The notes under the pieces were generated by a model. It was given only the letters and a program-made list of their open reading frames with translations. It searched no databases and had not been told where the DNA came from. Both the position numbers and the translations under genes were made by a program. A stretch of DNA of 64,000 bases, taken from NCBI GenBank assembly GCA_002422685.1, contig DITC01000054.1, positions 1-64,000 of the forward strand. The letters are read 5' to 3'. This DNA comes from Thauera sp. UBA6194 (GTDB lineage: Bacteria; Pseudomonadota; Gammaproteobacteria; Burkholderiales; Rhodocyclaceae). Shown piece by piece: positions 46,589 to 55,883 of this stretch. Every line of letters starts with the position of its first letter. Position 1 is the first letter of the stretch.

Positions 46589-48877
46589 ATGAAAACACTG
46601 GCAGTAAAGACCACGGCCCTGCTCATCGCAGCCGGCTTGGGCCTGGGCGCCGGCGCATCGTTTGCCGCCGAATCGCTGCAGGATGTCATGAAGCGCCGCA
46701 ACCTCACCCAGCAGGATCTGCTGGCCGCGGCCAAAACCTACACCCCCACCGGCGGTCGTGACGAGTTCCTCGCCTTCGCCTCGGGTGGCCAGTCGGGCCA
46801 GATGCTTGTCTACGGCGTGCCGTCGATGCGCATCCTCAAGTACATCGGCGTGTTCACGCCCGAACCCTGGCAGGGCTACGGCTTCGACGAAGAATCCAAG
46901 GCAGTGCTCGCCCAGGGCCGCATCGACGGCAAGGACATCATGTGGGGCGACACCCACCACCCGGCGATCTCCGAGACCAACGGCGAGTACGACGGCCAGT
47001 TCCTGTTCATCAACGACAAGTCGAACCCGCGCCTCGCAGTCATCGACCTGCGCGACTTCGAGACCAAGCAGATCGTCGTCAACCCGATCATGAAGTCGGA
47101 GCACGGCGGCGCCTTTGCCACGCCGAACACCGAATACATCATCGAAGCCTCGCAGTACGCCTCACCGCTCGAGAACCAGAAGTTCTACCCGCTCGAGCAG
47201 TTCAACGAGAAATACCGCGGCGCCCTGACCTACTGGAAGTTCGACCGCGAGCACGGCAAGCTCAAGCCTGAAGAGTCCTTCTCGCTCGAACTGCCGCCCT
47301 ACTCGCAAGACCTTTCGGACGCCGGCAAGCTGGTTTCCGACGGCTGGTCCTTCACCAACAGCTTCTGTACCGAGCGCTACGTCGGCGGCATCGAGAAAGG
47401 TCGCCCGCCGTATGAAGCCGGTTGCTCCGCCAAGGACACCGACTACATGCACGTGGTCAACTGGAAGCGCGCCGCCGAGCTCGCCAAGGATGACAGCAAG
47501 GTCCAGATCATCAACAACCATCGTGTGATCATGATGGAGACGGCGATCAAGGAAGGCATCCTGTTCCTGATTCCCGAGCCGAAGAGCCCGCACGGTGTCG
47601 ACGTGACCCCCGATGGCAAGCTCATCGTGGTGAACGGCAAGCTCGACACCCACATGTCCGTGTATTCCTTCGAGAAGATCATGGACGCGATCAAGAACAA
47701 GCGCTTCGAGTCCACCGACCCGTACGGCATCCCGGTGCTCAGCATGAAGGACACGCTGCACACCCAGGTGGAAGTTGGCCTCGGCCCGCTGCACACCCAG
47801 TTCGACTCCAAGGAGTGCATCGCCTACACCTCGCTGTACGTCGACTCCATGGTCGCGAAGTGGAACTTCTGCGAAGGCAAGCTCCTCGACAAGATCGCCA
47901 TCCACTACAACGTCGGCCACCTGATGACGATGGAAGGCGACACCACCAAGCCGAAGGGCAAGTACCTGGTGGCGCTCAACAAGCTGTCGATCGACCGCTT
48001 CAACCCCGTCGGCCCGCTGCACCCGCAGAACCACCAGCTCATCGACATCAGCAACGACAAGATGCAGCTGCTGTACGACATGCCGCTGCCGCTGGGTGAG
48101 CCGCACTACGTGGTCGGCATCGAGGCCAGCAAGCTGCGCCCGGCCGTGCGCTACAAGGTCGGCACCAACACCCGTACCGACACGCAGCACGAAGGCATGG
48201 TGCGTGCGGGCGAGGAGAAGGTCGTCCGCGACGGCAACAAGGTGTCGGTGTATGGCACGCTGATCCGCTCGCACATCACCCCCGAGACCATCGAGGTCGA
48301 ACAGGGTGACGAGGTCACGGTGTACCTGACCAACCTCGAGCGCGCTCAGGACGAGACCCACGGCTTCACGGTGTCGACCTACAACGTGCACGCGTCGGTC
48401 GAGCCGGGCAAGACCGTTTCGGTCAAGTTCACCGCCGACAAGGAAGGCGTCTATCCGTACTACTGCACCGAGTTCTGCTCGGCGCTGCACCTCGAGATGC
48501 AGGGTTACCTGCTCGTCAAGCCGAAGGGCTGGAAGCCCGAGGCGGGCGCCTCGCTGGCAGCCGGCAACTACACGGAAGACGACTACAAGAAGACCCTGAA
48601 GAAGGTTGCCGACACTCAGGTCGTCATCGACCAGGTCGTGGGCTTCATCTTCTCGAAGGACTACAAGGCCTATCCTGAAGTCGTGGCACTGGTGGAAGAC
48701 GCGGTTGACCAGCTGAACAAGACCAAGGAAGCCAAGGCCAAGCACGAGGCCGCCGCTCAACAGATGGATTGGGAGCAGGCGAACCTGTGGGCCGAGCAGG
48801 TCTGGCAGTACCAGGTCAAGGCCGCCGACATCGGTCTGCGTGCCAAGACCTTCCTGGAGCAGAAGGGCGCCAAGTAA
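46589..48877 (+). CDS. nosZ: Nitrous oxide reductase, clade II (Sec-exported)
   Basis: NosZ reduces N2O to N2 in the periplasm. The 762-residue protein has a Sec signal peptide (about 1-27, no twin arginine), as in clade II. The seven histidines of the CuZ cluster are at 123, 124, 172, 335, 402, 444 and 506. The CuA site is His591, Cys626, Cys630, His634 and Met637 in the CTEFCSALHLEM motif. From about residue 650 it has an extra helical, charged tail of about 110 residues with no haem motif. It is the first gene of the cluster under an FNR-type promoter. Confidence 0.98.
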   Translation: MKTLAVKTTALLIAAGLGLGAGASFAAESLQDVMKRRNLTQQDLLAAAKTYTPTGGRDEFLAFASGGQSGQMLVYGVPSMRILKYIGVFTPEPWQGYGFDEESKAVLAQGRIDGKDIMWGDTHHPAISETNGEYDGQFLFINDKSNPRLAVIDLRDFETKQIVVNPIMKSEHGGAFATPNTEYIIEASQYASPLENQKFYPLEQFNEKYRGALTYWKFDREHGKLKPEESFSLELPPYSQDLSDAGKLVSDGWSFTNSFCTERYVGGIEKGRPPYEAGCSAKDTDYMHVVNWKRAAELAKDDSKVQIINNHRVIMMETAIKEGILFLIPEPKSPHGVDVTPDGKLIVVNGKLDTHMSVYSFEKIMDAIKNKRFESTDPYGIPVLSMKDTLHTQVEVGLGPLHTQFDSKECIAYTSLYVDSMVAKWNFCEGKLLDKIAIHYNVGHLMTMEGDTTKPKGKYLVALNKLSIDRFNPVGPLHPQNHQLIDISNDKMQLLYDMPLPLGEPHYVVGIEASKLRPAVRYKVGTNTRTDTQHEGMVRAGEEKVVRDGNKVSVYGTLIRSHITPETIEVEQGDEVTVYLTNLERAQDETHGFTVSTYNVHASVEPGKTVSVKFTADKEGVYPYYCTEFCSALHLEMQGYLLVKPKGWKPEAGASLAAGNYTEDDYKKTLKKVADTQVVIDQVVGFIFSKDYKAYPEVVALVEDAVDQLNKTKEAKAKHEAAAQQMDWEQANLWAEQVWQYQVKAADIGLRAKTFLEQKGAK

Positions 48878-48919
48878 GACTCGCCACTCTGGTCTGATCT
48901 GAAAAGCTGGTAAGTCCGC

Positions 48920-48953
48920 GTCGGGGAGCGAAGCCACAGGCAAGCTCCCCGAC
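48920..48953 (+). other. Hairpin between nosZ and the first cytochrome gene
   Basis: GTCGGGGAGC (48920-48929) and GCTCCCCGAC (48944-48953) form a perfect 10-bp stem with a 14-base loop, 21 bases before the next ATG. There is no T tract. It may protect nosZ mRNA and lower read-through into the downstream genes. Confidence 0.6.
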
Positions 48954-48974
48954 ATACTAAGACGGAAGGAAAAC

Positions 48975-49283
48975 ATGAAACTCATCGCCACCCTGCTCGC
49001 AACGGCCTTTATCGCCGCCCCGGCCATGGCCAACCTCGACGGTGCCAAGCTGTACGCCGAGAAGACCTGCAACGCCTGTCATGGCGCCGACGCCAAGAAG
49101 CCGCTGCTCCCGACCTATCCCAAGCTCGCCGGCCAGAACGCAGGCTATGCCGAGCAGCAGATGAAGGACATCAAGAGCGGCGCGCGCAACAACGGCCAGA
49201 CCGCCGCGATGAAAGGCGTGATGCACCTCGTCAATGACGAGGAGATCAAGGCCATCGCAGTCTGGCTCGAGACCCTGCAGTAA
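48975..49283 (+). CDS. nosC1: Small periplasmic cytochrome c (NosC1-like)
   Basis: A 102-residue monohaem cytochrome with a signal peptide (cleavage near AMA-NL) and the haem motif CNACH at residues 32-36; the Met ligand is probably in AAMKGVM near residue 78-82. It is of the c553 type. In clade II nos clusters such cytochromes are thought to pass electrons from the membrane Nos proteins to NosZ. Assignment of the number 1 is by position. Confidence 0.88.
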   Translation: MKLIATLLATAFIAAPAMANLDGAKLYAEKTCNACHGADAKKPLLPTYPKLAGQNAGYAEQQMKDIKSGARNNGQTAAMKGVMHLVNDEEIKAIAVWLETLQ

Positions 49284-49293
49284 GATCGCTGCC

Positions 49294-49323
49294 GCCTGCC
49301 GACCCGCACCCGGTCCGGCAGGC
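49294..49323 (+). other. Hairpin between the two cytochrome genes
   Basis: GCCTGCCG (49294-49301) and CGGCAGGC (49316-49323) form a perfect 8-bp stem with a 14-base loop in the 92-base gap. No T tract follows. Similar hairpins occur at the junctions before and after. Confidence 0.5.
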
Positions 49324-49375
49324 GCTCGACACCCCGGCGGACCCCCTCCGCCCAGCAACCAAAGAGGACTACACC

Positions 49376-50092
49376 ATGAAAAAAATCACCGTTCTGCTCG
49401 CAGCGCTCGTCTCCGCCGGCGTCGCATTCGCAGCCGGCCCGGCGCCGAAGAAGTCCGGCATCGAGGCCGAGGGCTATGTCTGGAACGCTCAGGAAGGCGA
49501 AAAGATCGAGGCGCTCACCCTGCAGGGTGACGTGACCCGCGGTGAGGAAGCCTATGAAGTCTGCGGCGCCTGTCACCTGCCCTCCGGCGCGGGCCGCCCC
49601 GACGGCACCTTCCCGCAACTCGCCGGCCAGCACACCACCGTGCTGATCAAGCAGATGGCCGACATCCGCGCCGGCCTGCGCGACAACCCGACCATGTACC
49701 CGTTCGCGGTCACCCTGACCGACCCGCAGGAACTGGCCGACGTCTCCGCGTACATCGAAAGCCTGTGCATCCCCACCGAGCACGGCAAGTACACCGAAGC
49801 CGACGCCATGATCCAGATCGCCCAGGGCAAGGCCATGTACGAGAAGGACTGCCAGGAGTGCCACAACGCCAACGGCGAAGGCGACAAGGAGAAGTTCTAT
49901 CCCGTGATCGCCGGCCAGCACTACGCCTATCTGCTGCGCCAGATGACCGAGATCCGTGACGGTCACCGCCGCAACGCAAACCCCGACATGGTGAAGGTCA
50001 TCAAGCCCTACACCGACGAGCAGCTGGTGGCGATCTCCGCCTACCAGGCCAGCCTGAAGATGCCGGGCTCGATGTGCGGCGACGCCAAATAA
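49376..50092 (+). CDS. nosC2: Dihaem periplasmic cytochrome c (NosC2-like)
   Basis: A 238-residue protein with a signal peptide (about 1-20) and two haem motifs, CGACH at 63-67 and CQECH at 159-163, in two c553-like halves related by duplication. It follows the monohaem cytochrome, matching nosC1-nosC2 of clade II clusters, and is a likely electron donor to NosZ or partner of NosB/NosG. A hairpin follows before nosB. Confidence 0.88.
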   Translation: MKKITVLLAALVSAGVAFAAGPAPKKSGIEAEGYVWNAQEGEKIEALTLQGDVTRGEEAYEVCGACHLPSGAGRPDGTFPQLAGQHTTVLIKQMADIRAGLRDNPTMYPFAVTLTDPQELADVSAYIESLCIPTEHGKYTEADAMIQIAQGKAMYEKDCQECHNANGEGDKEKFYPVIAGQHYAYLLRQMTEIRDGHRRNANPDMVKVIKPYTDEQLVAISAYQASLKMPGSMCGDAK

Positions 50093-50101
50093 GCCGCTAG
50101 C

Positions 50102-50153
50102 GGGCTTCCGCAAGCCCCGGTGCGCGTGCCTTTTTTTCTCGCGCGCACCGGGG
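50102..50153 (+). other. Stem-loops between the dihaem cytochrome gene and nosB
   Basis: CCCCGGTGCGCG (50115-50126) and CGCGCACCGGGG (50142-50153) form a perfect 12-bp stem; the loop holds seven T. An alternative small stem GGGCTT/AAGCCC (50102-50107, 50112-50117) shares three bases with it, so the two structures exclude one another. No T tract follows the main stem. Confidence 0.6.
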
Positions 50154-50196
50154 TCGCTCTTCCCACTCCAACCCCCTCTTGCGACCGGAGCTTGAA

Positions 50197-51189
50197 ATGT
50201 CTGCAACACAAAACAAGAACGGCCTGATTGCCGGCCTCACGCTGGTAGCTTTGGTAGCGATGGTCGTTGCGTATTTCGCACCCATCTGGTGGGTCTCGCT
50301 CACCGCCCCGAACTACCCCGAAGACGCCTTCCCGGATGGCATCCGCATCCACTTCCACTTCGACGGCGTCAAGAACGGCTGCTCCACGCCACCCAAGACC
50401 TCCCGCCTCGCCGCCGAGACCATGGCCGAGGACATGGGCGAAGGCACCGGCCGCTACAACCCGATTCTCGAACAACAGAGCACGCTCAGCGGCAAGGCCA
50501 CCGCGCTCGACTGCGTGCACGAGATGAACACCATCAACCACTACGTGGGCATGTATCCGATCGCCACCGGTGGCCCGGTCGAGACCAAGCTCTCCAAGTT
50601 CTTCCTCACCTTTTTCGCGGTCATGCTGCTGGCTTTCGCGGTCCGCAACAAGAAGGCCCGCCTCGGGGTCATGGTCGTCGGCTTCGGCGCGCTATCCGCG
50701 TGGATGATCGTCGATCAGTTCGTCATGGGTAACCTCGCCGCACACGTCCAGCACTACATGGACGAGTCGGCCACCTTCTTCAACGATCCGGAGCGCATCG
50801 CCGCCTGGGGCAAGAACGTCGAGGTGATCTCCAAAGTTGCCATCTTCGGCATGATGGCCGCGATGCTCGTGGTGATCTTCGGCGTGATGAAGATCCGCGG
50901 CTTCGAGCTCATCCTCGCGCTGGTTCCGGCGCTGCTGCCGATCTTCTACCTGATCGAGTACTCCGGCTGGCTGTGGTTCTTCGGCCACAACCTGCACCCG
51001 TGGGGCGCCTTCACGGTCAAGCCCTTCATGCCCACGGTGTTCGGCGAGGGCGCGGTGGCGCAGTTCTCCACCTACTCCTACCCGCACTGGGGCTACGGCC
51101 TGCTGGTGGTGATGTTCTTCTGCCTGATGCTCGCGCTGCTGCTGCGCCGCAAGCAACTGCGCGAAGAACTGCCTCAGGCCAATGCCTGA
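50197..51189 (+). CDS. nosB: NosB, membrane protein of clade II nos clusters
   Basis: A 330-residue polytopic protein with one helix at about 10-32, a periplasmic part of some 100 residues (with Cys in NGCSTP and LDCVHE), and then about four more helices to the C terminus. It has several His residues in the last half (HNLHPWG, YPHWGYG). NosB is specific to clade II nos clusters and is thought to be an electron-transfer or quinol-linked membrane component; its reaction is not established. The start at 50197 follows the GGAG site. Confidence 0.85.
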   Translation: MSATQNKNGLIAGLTLVALVAMVVAYFAPIWWVSLTAPNYPEDAFPDGIRIHFHFDGVKNGCSTPPKTSRLAAETMAEDMGEGTGRYNPILEQQSTLSGKATALDCVHEMNTINHYVGMYPIATGGPVETKLSKFFLTFFAVMLLAFAVRNKKARLGVMVVGFGALSAWMIVDQFVMGNLAAHVQHYMDESATFFNDPERIAAWGKNVEVISKVAIFGMMAAMLVVIFGVMKIRGFELILALVPALLPIFYLIEYSGWLWFFGHNLHPWGAFTVKPFMPTVFGEGAVAQFSTYSYPHWGYGLLVVMFFCLMLALLLRRKQLREELPQANA

Positions 51190-51204
51190 CAGGAATGAAA
51201 ACAC

Positions 51205-52593
51205 GTGAGCATCCTTCACAAGCTGACGGTGCTGGCTGCGGCAGTGGCGTTTGCCCTGCCGCCGGCCCACGCCCAATGGGACGACGAGCCTGAGTCCGGC
51301 CGTGCGGCCGGAGCGGGCGCCGACTTTTCCACCGCCCCCCGGGTCGACGTCCACAAGCCGACGGTCATCATCCCGCTCTACATGCGCGACAAGCGCATCC
51401 ACGGCTTGAGTCCATTCCAGGAACTGGTCGACAAGACCCCCGAGGGCGGCGTGCTGCGCGTTCCGGCCGGCAATTACTCCGGCCCGGTGCATGTCAAGAA
51501 GCGCATCAAGATCGAAGGCGAAGGTGAAGTGGTCATCGACGGGGGCGACAAGGGTACGGTGTTCGTGCTCGACACCAACGAAGCGATCCTGCGCAACCTG
51601 ACCATCACCGGCTCGGGCGAGTCGCACGACTCCGACGACGCCTGCCTGAACGTGCGCGGGCACGGCAACCTGATCGAGAACATCAACATCGCCGACTGCC
51701 TGTTCGGCATCGACCTCAAGCAGTCCGACCACAACATCGTGCGCAACAACAAGGTGCGCTCGAAGAACTTCGAGCTCGGCGTGCGCGGCGACGGCATCCG
51801 GCTCTGGTACAGCAACGACAACCTGATCGAGAACAACCTCGTCACCGACACCCGCGACATGGTGGCCTGGTACTCGCACCGCAACACCTATCGCGGCAAT
51901 GAAGGCCGGCGCAGCCGCTACTCGATCCACTTCATGTTTGCCAACGACAACATCGTCGAGTACAACCGTTTCTACGACAACTCCGTCGGCGTGTATTTCA
52001 TGTACATGGAAGGCGGTGTAGCGCGCGGCAACATCATCTCGCATGCGACCGGCGCCACCGGCATGGGGCTGGGCTTCAAGGAGTCGTCGGACATTTTGCT
52101 CGAGGACAACGAGATCATCTACTGCGCCGTCGGCGTCGGCTCGGATCTCTCCCCCTTCCAGCCCGACACCACCATCCGCTTCAAGAACAACCGCTTCGCC
52201 TACAACGGCATCGCCGTACACCTGACCAGCGAACTCGGCGGCAACGTGCTCGAAAGCAACACCTTCGAGGGCAACCTGACCGACATGTTCCAGGCCGGCC
52301 GCGGCCGCAACGAAGGCCCCAAGAACCAGTGGGCCGGCAACTACTTCGACACCTACCAGGGGTTCGACCGCGACGAGGACGGCTACGGCGACACCCCGCA
52401 TGAAGAATATGCTTACGCGGACCGGATCTGGATGGAGATCCCGAACGCGCGCTTCTTCAAGACCTCGCCCGTCCTCGAGCTGCTCGACTTTCTCGAGCGG
52501 CTTGCGCCGTTCTCTTCGCCCGACCTGCAGGCGAAAGACGACAAGCCGCTGTACCGGAAGCCTGAACGGCGCACCGAAGGGAGCGCATCATGA
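51205..52593 (+). CDS. nosD: NosD, periplasmic copper-site maturation protein
   Basis: NosD is needed to build CuZ with the NosFY ABC transporter. The 462-residue protein has a signal peptide (about 1-24) and a right-handed beta-helix (CASH) region from about 85 to 370, made of repeated N-x-I-x-N turns (NLIENINIADC, HNIVRNNKV, NLIENNLV). Near the C terminus is the DRDEDGYGDTPHEEY loop. It begins at a GTG 15 bases after nosB. Its stop overlaps nosG. Confidence 0.93.
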   Translation: MSILHKLTVLAAAVAFALPPAHAQWDDEPESGRAAGAGADFSTAPRVDVHKPTVIIPLYMRDKRIHGLSPFQELVDKTPEGGVLRVPAGNYSGPVHVKKRIKIEGEGEVVIDGGDKGTVFVLDTNEAILRNLTITGSGESHDSDDACLNVRGHGNLIENINIADCLFGIDLKQSDHNIVRNNKVRSKNFELGVRGDGIRLWYSNDNLIENNLVTDTRDMVAWYSHRNTYRGNEGRRSRYSIHFMFANDNIVEYNRFYDNSVGVYFMYMEGGVARGNIISHATGATGMGLGFKESSDILLEDNEIIYCAVGVGSDLSPFQPDTTIRFKNNRFAYNGIAVHLTSELGGNVLESNTFEGNLTDMFQAGRGRNEGPKNQWAGNYFDTYQGFDRDEDGYGDTPHEEYAYADRIWMEIPNARFFKTSPVLELLDFLERLAPFSSPDLQAKDDKPLYRKPERRTEGSAS

Positions 52594-53495
52594 GCGAAAA
52601 CCAGAACACGCCTGCCGAACCCGAACAGGAATCCGGCCCGGCGTCCAAACCTGCAGCCAAGGTATCGGCCAAGGGCGCACCGCCGGTCTCGCGCGAGCGC
52701 CAGCGCCAGGGCCGCCGCAAAGTCCTGCGCACGATCCTGCTCACCGGCGGCGTGCTCGGAGCCGGCCTGTCCGGCTACCTGCCGCTGGTTTATGCGCGCA
52801 CGAACCGGCTGCGCCCGCCCGGCGCACTCGACGAAAAGGAGTTCCTCTCCTCCTGCATCAAGTGCGGGCAGTGCGTGCAGGTGTGTCCGGTCAACGCCAT
52901 CAAGCTCGCCGACCTGATCGACGGCTTCGGTGTCGGCGTGCCCTATATCGACGCACGCGAACAGGCCTGCGATTTCTCCTGCGATGCGGTGCAGTGCATC
53001 CTCGCCTGTCCCACCGGCTCGCTGACCTACGAGAAGCCCGAGTTCCTGCCCGTGCGCGAAGGCGCAGCGCTGCCGCAGAAGCCCACGCTGATCGCCAAGA
53101 TGAACGACCCCGAGCCCACGCTCAACATGACCGAGCGCATGGGCGTGGCACGGCTGACGCGGCCCGAGTCCTGCCTCGCGATGAAGGGCGAAGGTTTCAA
53201 GGGCCAGGCGCGCGGGCCCGACTTCAAGGGCACGATGCGCTACATCGCGGTCGACCGCTGGAAGCCCATCCCTGTGGCCGACCACCCCTACGATCTCGAG
53301 CTGTGCGACCTGTGCATGCGCGAATGCCCGATCGCTGGTGCGATCTCGCTGGAAAAGTTCACCGGCCCCGACGGCAAGACGCGCGCACGACCGATCGTGC
53401 ATGAGAACTGCGTTGGCTGCGGCGTGTGCGAGATGATCTGCCCGACCGAGCCCGCCTCCATCACCATCATCGCCCGCGAGGTGTGGCAATCATGA
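52590..53495 (+). CDS. nosG: NosG, MauM/NapG-type ferredoxin protein
   Basis: A 301-residue periplasm-facing Fe-S protein. The N-terminal region contains RRKVLRTILLTGG, a twin-arginine-type signal or anchor. The mature part has four 4Fe-4S motifs, starting with CIKCGQCVQVC (Cys at 89, 92, 95 and 99) and ending with CVGCGVCEMIC. With NosH it likely forms a NapGH-like quinol dehydrogenase that feeds electrons to the cytochromes and NosZ. Confidence 0.92.
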   Translation: MSENQNTPAEPEQESGPASKPAAKVSAKGAPPVSRERQRQGRRKVLRTILLTGGVLGAGLSGYLPLVYARTNRLRPPGALDEKEFLSSCIKCGQCVQVCPVNAIKLADLIDGFGVGVPYIDAREQACDFSCDAVQCILACPTGSLTYEKPEFLPVREGAALPQKPTLIAKMNDPEPTLNMTERMGVARLTRPESCLAMKGEGFKGQARGPDFKGTMRYIAVDRWKPIPVADHPYDLELCDLCMRECPIAGAISLEKFTGPDGKTRARPIVHENCVGCGVCEMICPTEPASITIIAREVWQS

Positions 53496-54472
53496 GCAAA
53501 CTGCTGACGCGCCGCTACATCGATCAGATCAAGGTGATGTTCGGCAAGGAACCTGCCAAGCCCAAGGAAATCTCGCCTGCCGCGCAGACCATCCACTTCT
53601 ACAAGAAGAACAACCGCACCGAGATCGAGCAGCTCAAGCACATCCGCGCCCACGAGACGCACAAGAGCCACAAGTGGCGCAACCGGCGCTGGGCTACGCT
53701 GATCTTCGCCAACCTGCTGTTCGTCCTGTCCTACTACCTGGACATCCAGGTGCTGGAAGGCTCGCTCACCGCCTCGCGCTTCATCGGCTTCCACATGGCC
53801 GACCTCAACTCCGCGCTGCAGGTGATGCTCGCGCACAAGCACATCATCACCAATCTGCTCATCGGCACCGCGACCGTGCTGCTGCTTTGGGCCTTGCTGG
53901 GCGGGCGAACCTTCTGCTCCTGGGTCTGTCCCTATCACCTGGTTGCGGAGTTCGCCGAGAAGATCCACCTCTGGCTGGCCAAGAAAAAACTCGTCACCGA
54001 CCAGCCCATGGATCGCCGCCTGCGCACCGTGTTCTGGATCGTCTTCGCCGTGCTCGCCGTCGTCACCGGCTACACCGTGTTCGAGGCCATCTCGCCCACC
54101 GGCATCCTGTCACGCGCGCTGATCTACGGCGTGGGCCTGTCGATGCTGTGGGTCGTGGCCCTGCTGATCTTCGAGATCTTCTTCTCGCGCCGCGCCTGGT
54201 GTCGCTACGCCTGCCCGATCGGGCTCACCTACGGCGTGGTGGGCATCATTTCGCCGGTGCGCATCAAGTACAAGCTCGAAGGCTGTTTCCACGAGGGCGA
54301 CTGCCGCAAGGTGTGCCTGGTGCCGCACGTGCTCGACACGGTCATCAAGGGCCGCGCGGTCGAACCCGAAGTGGCGCTCGGTCCCGACTGCACGCGCTGC
54401 GGCCTGTGCGTGGACGTGTGCCCCACCGGCTCGCTGAGCTTCGATGTCAAGGGATTGTCGAAGCTGCTCTGA
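53492..54472 (+). CDS. nosH: NosH, NapH-type membrane ferredoxin protein
   Basis: A 326-residue protein with a charged N terminus, about four to five helices, the NapH motifs FCSWVCPYH and WCRYACPIG, and a C-terminal domain with two cytoplasmic 4Fe-4S motifs (CFHEGDCRKVC; CTRCGLCVDVC). It is the likely quinol oxidase of the NosGH pair. Its start overlaps the nosG stop (ATGA). The long N-terminal cytosolic stretch (about 65 residues) is typical of NosH. Confidence 0.92.
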   Translation: MSKLLTRRYIDQIKVMFGKEPAKPKEISPAAQTIHFYKKNNRTEIEQLKHIRAHETHKSHKWRNRRWATLIFANLLFVLSYYLDIQVLEGSLTASRFIGFHMADLNSALQVMLAHKHIITNLLIGTATVLLLWALLGGRTFCSWVCPYHLVAEFAEKIHLWLAKKKLVTDQPMDRRLRTVFWIVFAVLAVVTGYTVFEAISPTGILSRALIYGVGLSMLWVVALLIFEIFFSRRAWCRYACPIGLTYGVVGIISPVRIKYKLEGCFHEGDCRKVCLVPHVLDTVIKGRAVEPEVALGPDCTRCGLCVDVCPTGSLSFDVKGLSKLL

Positions 54473-54523
54473 CCCCGCCCTCGCCCCACCCCCAACCCCG
54501 CTTTGCATAACAAGAGTCGATTC

Positions 54524-55381
54524 ATGATCCGACTGGAAAACGTCACCAAGACCTTCCGCGGCGCGCGCGTCCTCGACGGCATCTCGCTGAACGTCGACCT
54601 GGGCGAGCGCATCGCCCTCATCGGGTCGAACGGTGCCGGCAAGACCACGCTCATCCGCTGCCTGCTCGGCGAATACGTCCACGACGGCGTCGTCACCGTG
54701 GATGGCATCAACCCCCGCAAGGCCCGCGCCGAGGTGCTCGCGCAGGTCGGATTCGTACCCCAACTGCCCCCGCCCCTGAAGATGCCGGTGGGGCAGCTGA
54801 TCAACTTCGCCGCCGGCCTGTGCGGCACCGAGCCGGCGCGCATCGACGACATCGCCAGGCGCCTCGGCCTGCAGATCGACGGCATCCGCTCGCGCCAGTT
54901 CGTGCGCCTGTCGGGCGGCATGAAGCAGAAGCTGCTGATCGCGATCGCGCTCGGCCGCGACGCCCGCCTGCTGATCATGGACGAGCCCGCAGCCAACCTC
55001 GACCCCGAGGCGCGCAAGATCTTCTTCGACATCCTCGCCGAGCGTGTGAAGGACGCGACGATGATCATGTCCAGCCACCGTCTCGACGAAGTCTCGGCGC
55101 TGGTGAATCGCGTCATCGAGATGGACACCGGCCGCATCGTGCTCGACGACAAGGTCGCCGACATGGGCACATTGCACAGCCGGCTCGACTGCCAGATCGT
55201 GCTCAAGCACGCCGACCCGGCCATCGCCAAGGCGCTCGAGAGCTGGAAGTTCAGCTTCGATCCGGCAAGCACGGCATGGAGCGGCGAGATCGCCGGCGCC
55301 GACCGCCTGCGCTTCCTCGGCGTCGTCTCCCGCTACACCGGCTTGGTCACCAAGCTGGACATGACCGAAAGGCCCCACTGA
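54524..55381 (+). CDS. nosF: NosF, ATPase of the copper-site maturation ABC transporter
   Basis: The ATPase partner of NosY and NosD. The 285-residue protein has Walker A GSNGAGKT at 34-41, the signature LSGGMKQK, and Walker B LLIMDEPAANLDPE. The C-terminal 70 residues form a small accessory domain beyond the ATPase. The ATG at 54524 is chosen over an upstream one because it starts the typical IRLENVTKTF. Confidence 0.95.
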   Translation: MIRLENVTKTFRGARVLDGISLNVDLGERIALIGSNGAGKTTLIRCLLGEYVHDGVVTVDGINPRKARAEVLAQVGFVPQLPPPLKMPVGQLINFAAGLCGTEPARIDDIARRLGLQIDGIRSRQFVRLSGGMKQKLLIAIALGRDARLLIMDEPAANLDPEARKIFFDILAERVKDATMIMSSHRLDEVSALVNRVIEMDTGRIVLDDKVADMGTLHSRLDCQIVLKHADPAIAKALESWKFSFDPASTAWSGEIAGADRLRFLGVVSRYTGLVTKLDMTERPH

Positions 55382-55383
55382 CC

Positions 55384-55878
55384 ATGTGCGACCAACATCG
55401 ACGCCAGTTCATGGGACGTCTGGCGAAGGGCGGGCTTTTGCTCACGCCGCTCGCCGCCGCGCTCTCCGGTTGCCGCGACGACGGCAAGTGGCCCGAGGGC
55501 ATGAAGTCCATCATCTGGGACCGCGACACCTGCGTGCGCTGCAATATGGCGATCTCCGACCGCCGCTTCGCCGCCGAGCTGCGCGGCGGCCCCAAGGACA
55601 CCGTGTTCAAGTTCGACGACGTCGGCTGCCTGGTGTTCTGGCTGGAAGAGAAGCGCGACCGCTTCCCCTGGATGGACGAGCCCACGACCCGCATGTGGGT
55701 CGCCGACTACAACAGCAAGAGCCGTGACGAGATGATCTGGCACGACCCGCGCCAGGTGCGCTACATCGTGCGCACCTCGCCCATGGGCTACAACTACGGC
55801 GCGGCCGGCAGCCAGAGCGAGGCCGAGAGCGTGACCTACGAAGAAATGCGACAGCACACGCTGGCGAAGGGAAGATAA
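55384..55878 (+). CDS. nosL: NosL-type copper-binding lipoprotein (copy 1)
   Basis: NosL is a copper chaperone for NosZ. The 164-residue protein has a twin-arginine signal RRQFMGRLAKGG and a lipobox LSGC (Cys30), so it should be a Tat-exported lipoprotein. The metal motif CVRCNM is at residues 50-55. It lies between nosF and nosY, 2 bases after nosF, the position usual for clade II clusters. Confidence 0.9.
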   Translation: MCDQHRRQFMGRLAKGGLLLTPLAAALSGCRDDGKWPEGMKSIIWDRDTCVRCNMAISDRRFAAELRGGPKDTVFKFDDVGCLVFWLEEKRDRFPWMDEPTTRMWVADYNSKSRDEMIWHDPRQVRYIVRTSPMGYNYGAAGSQSEAESVTYEEMRQHTLAKGR

Positions 55879-55883
55879 GCAAA

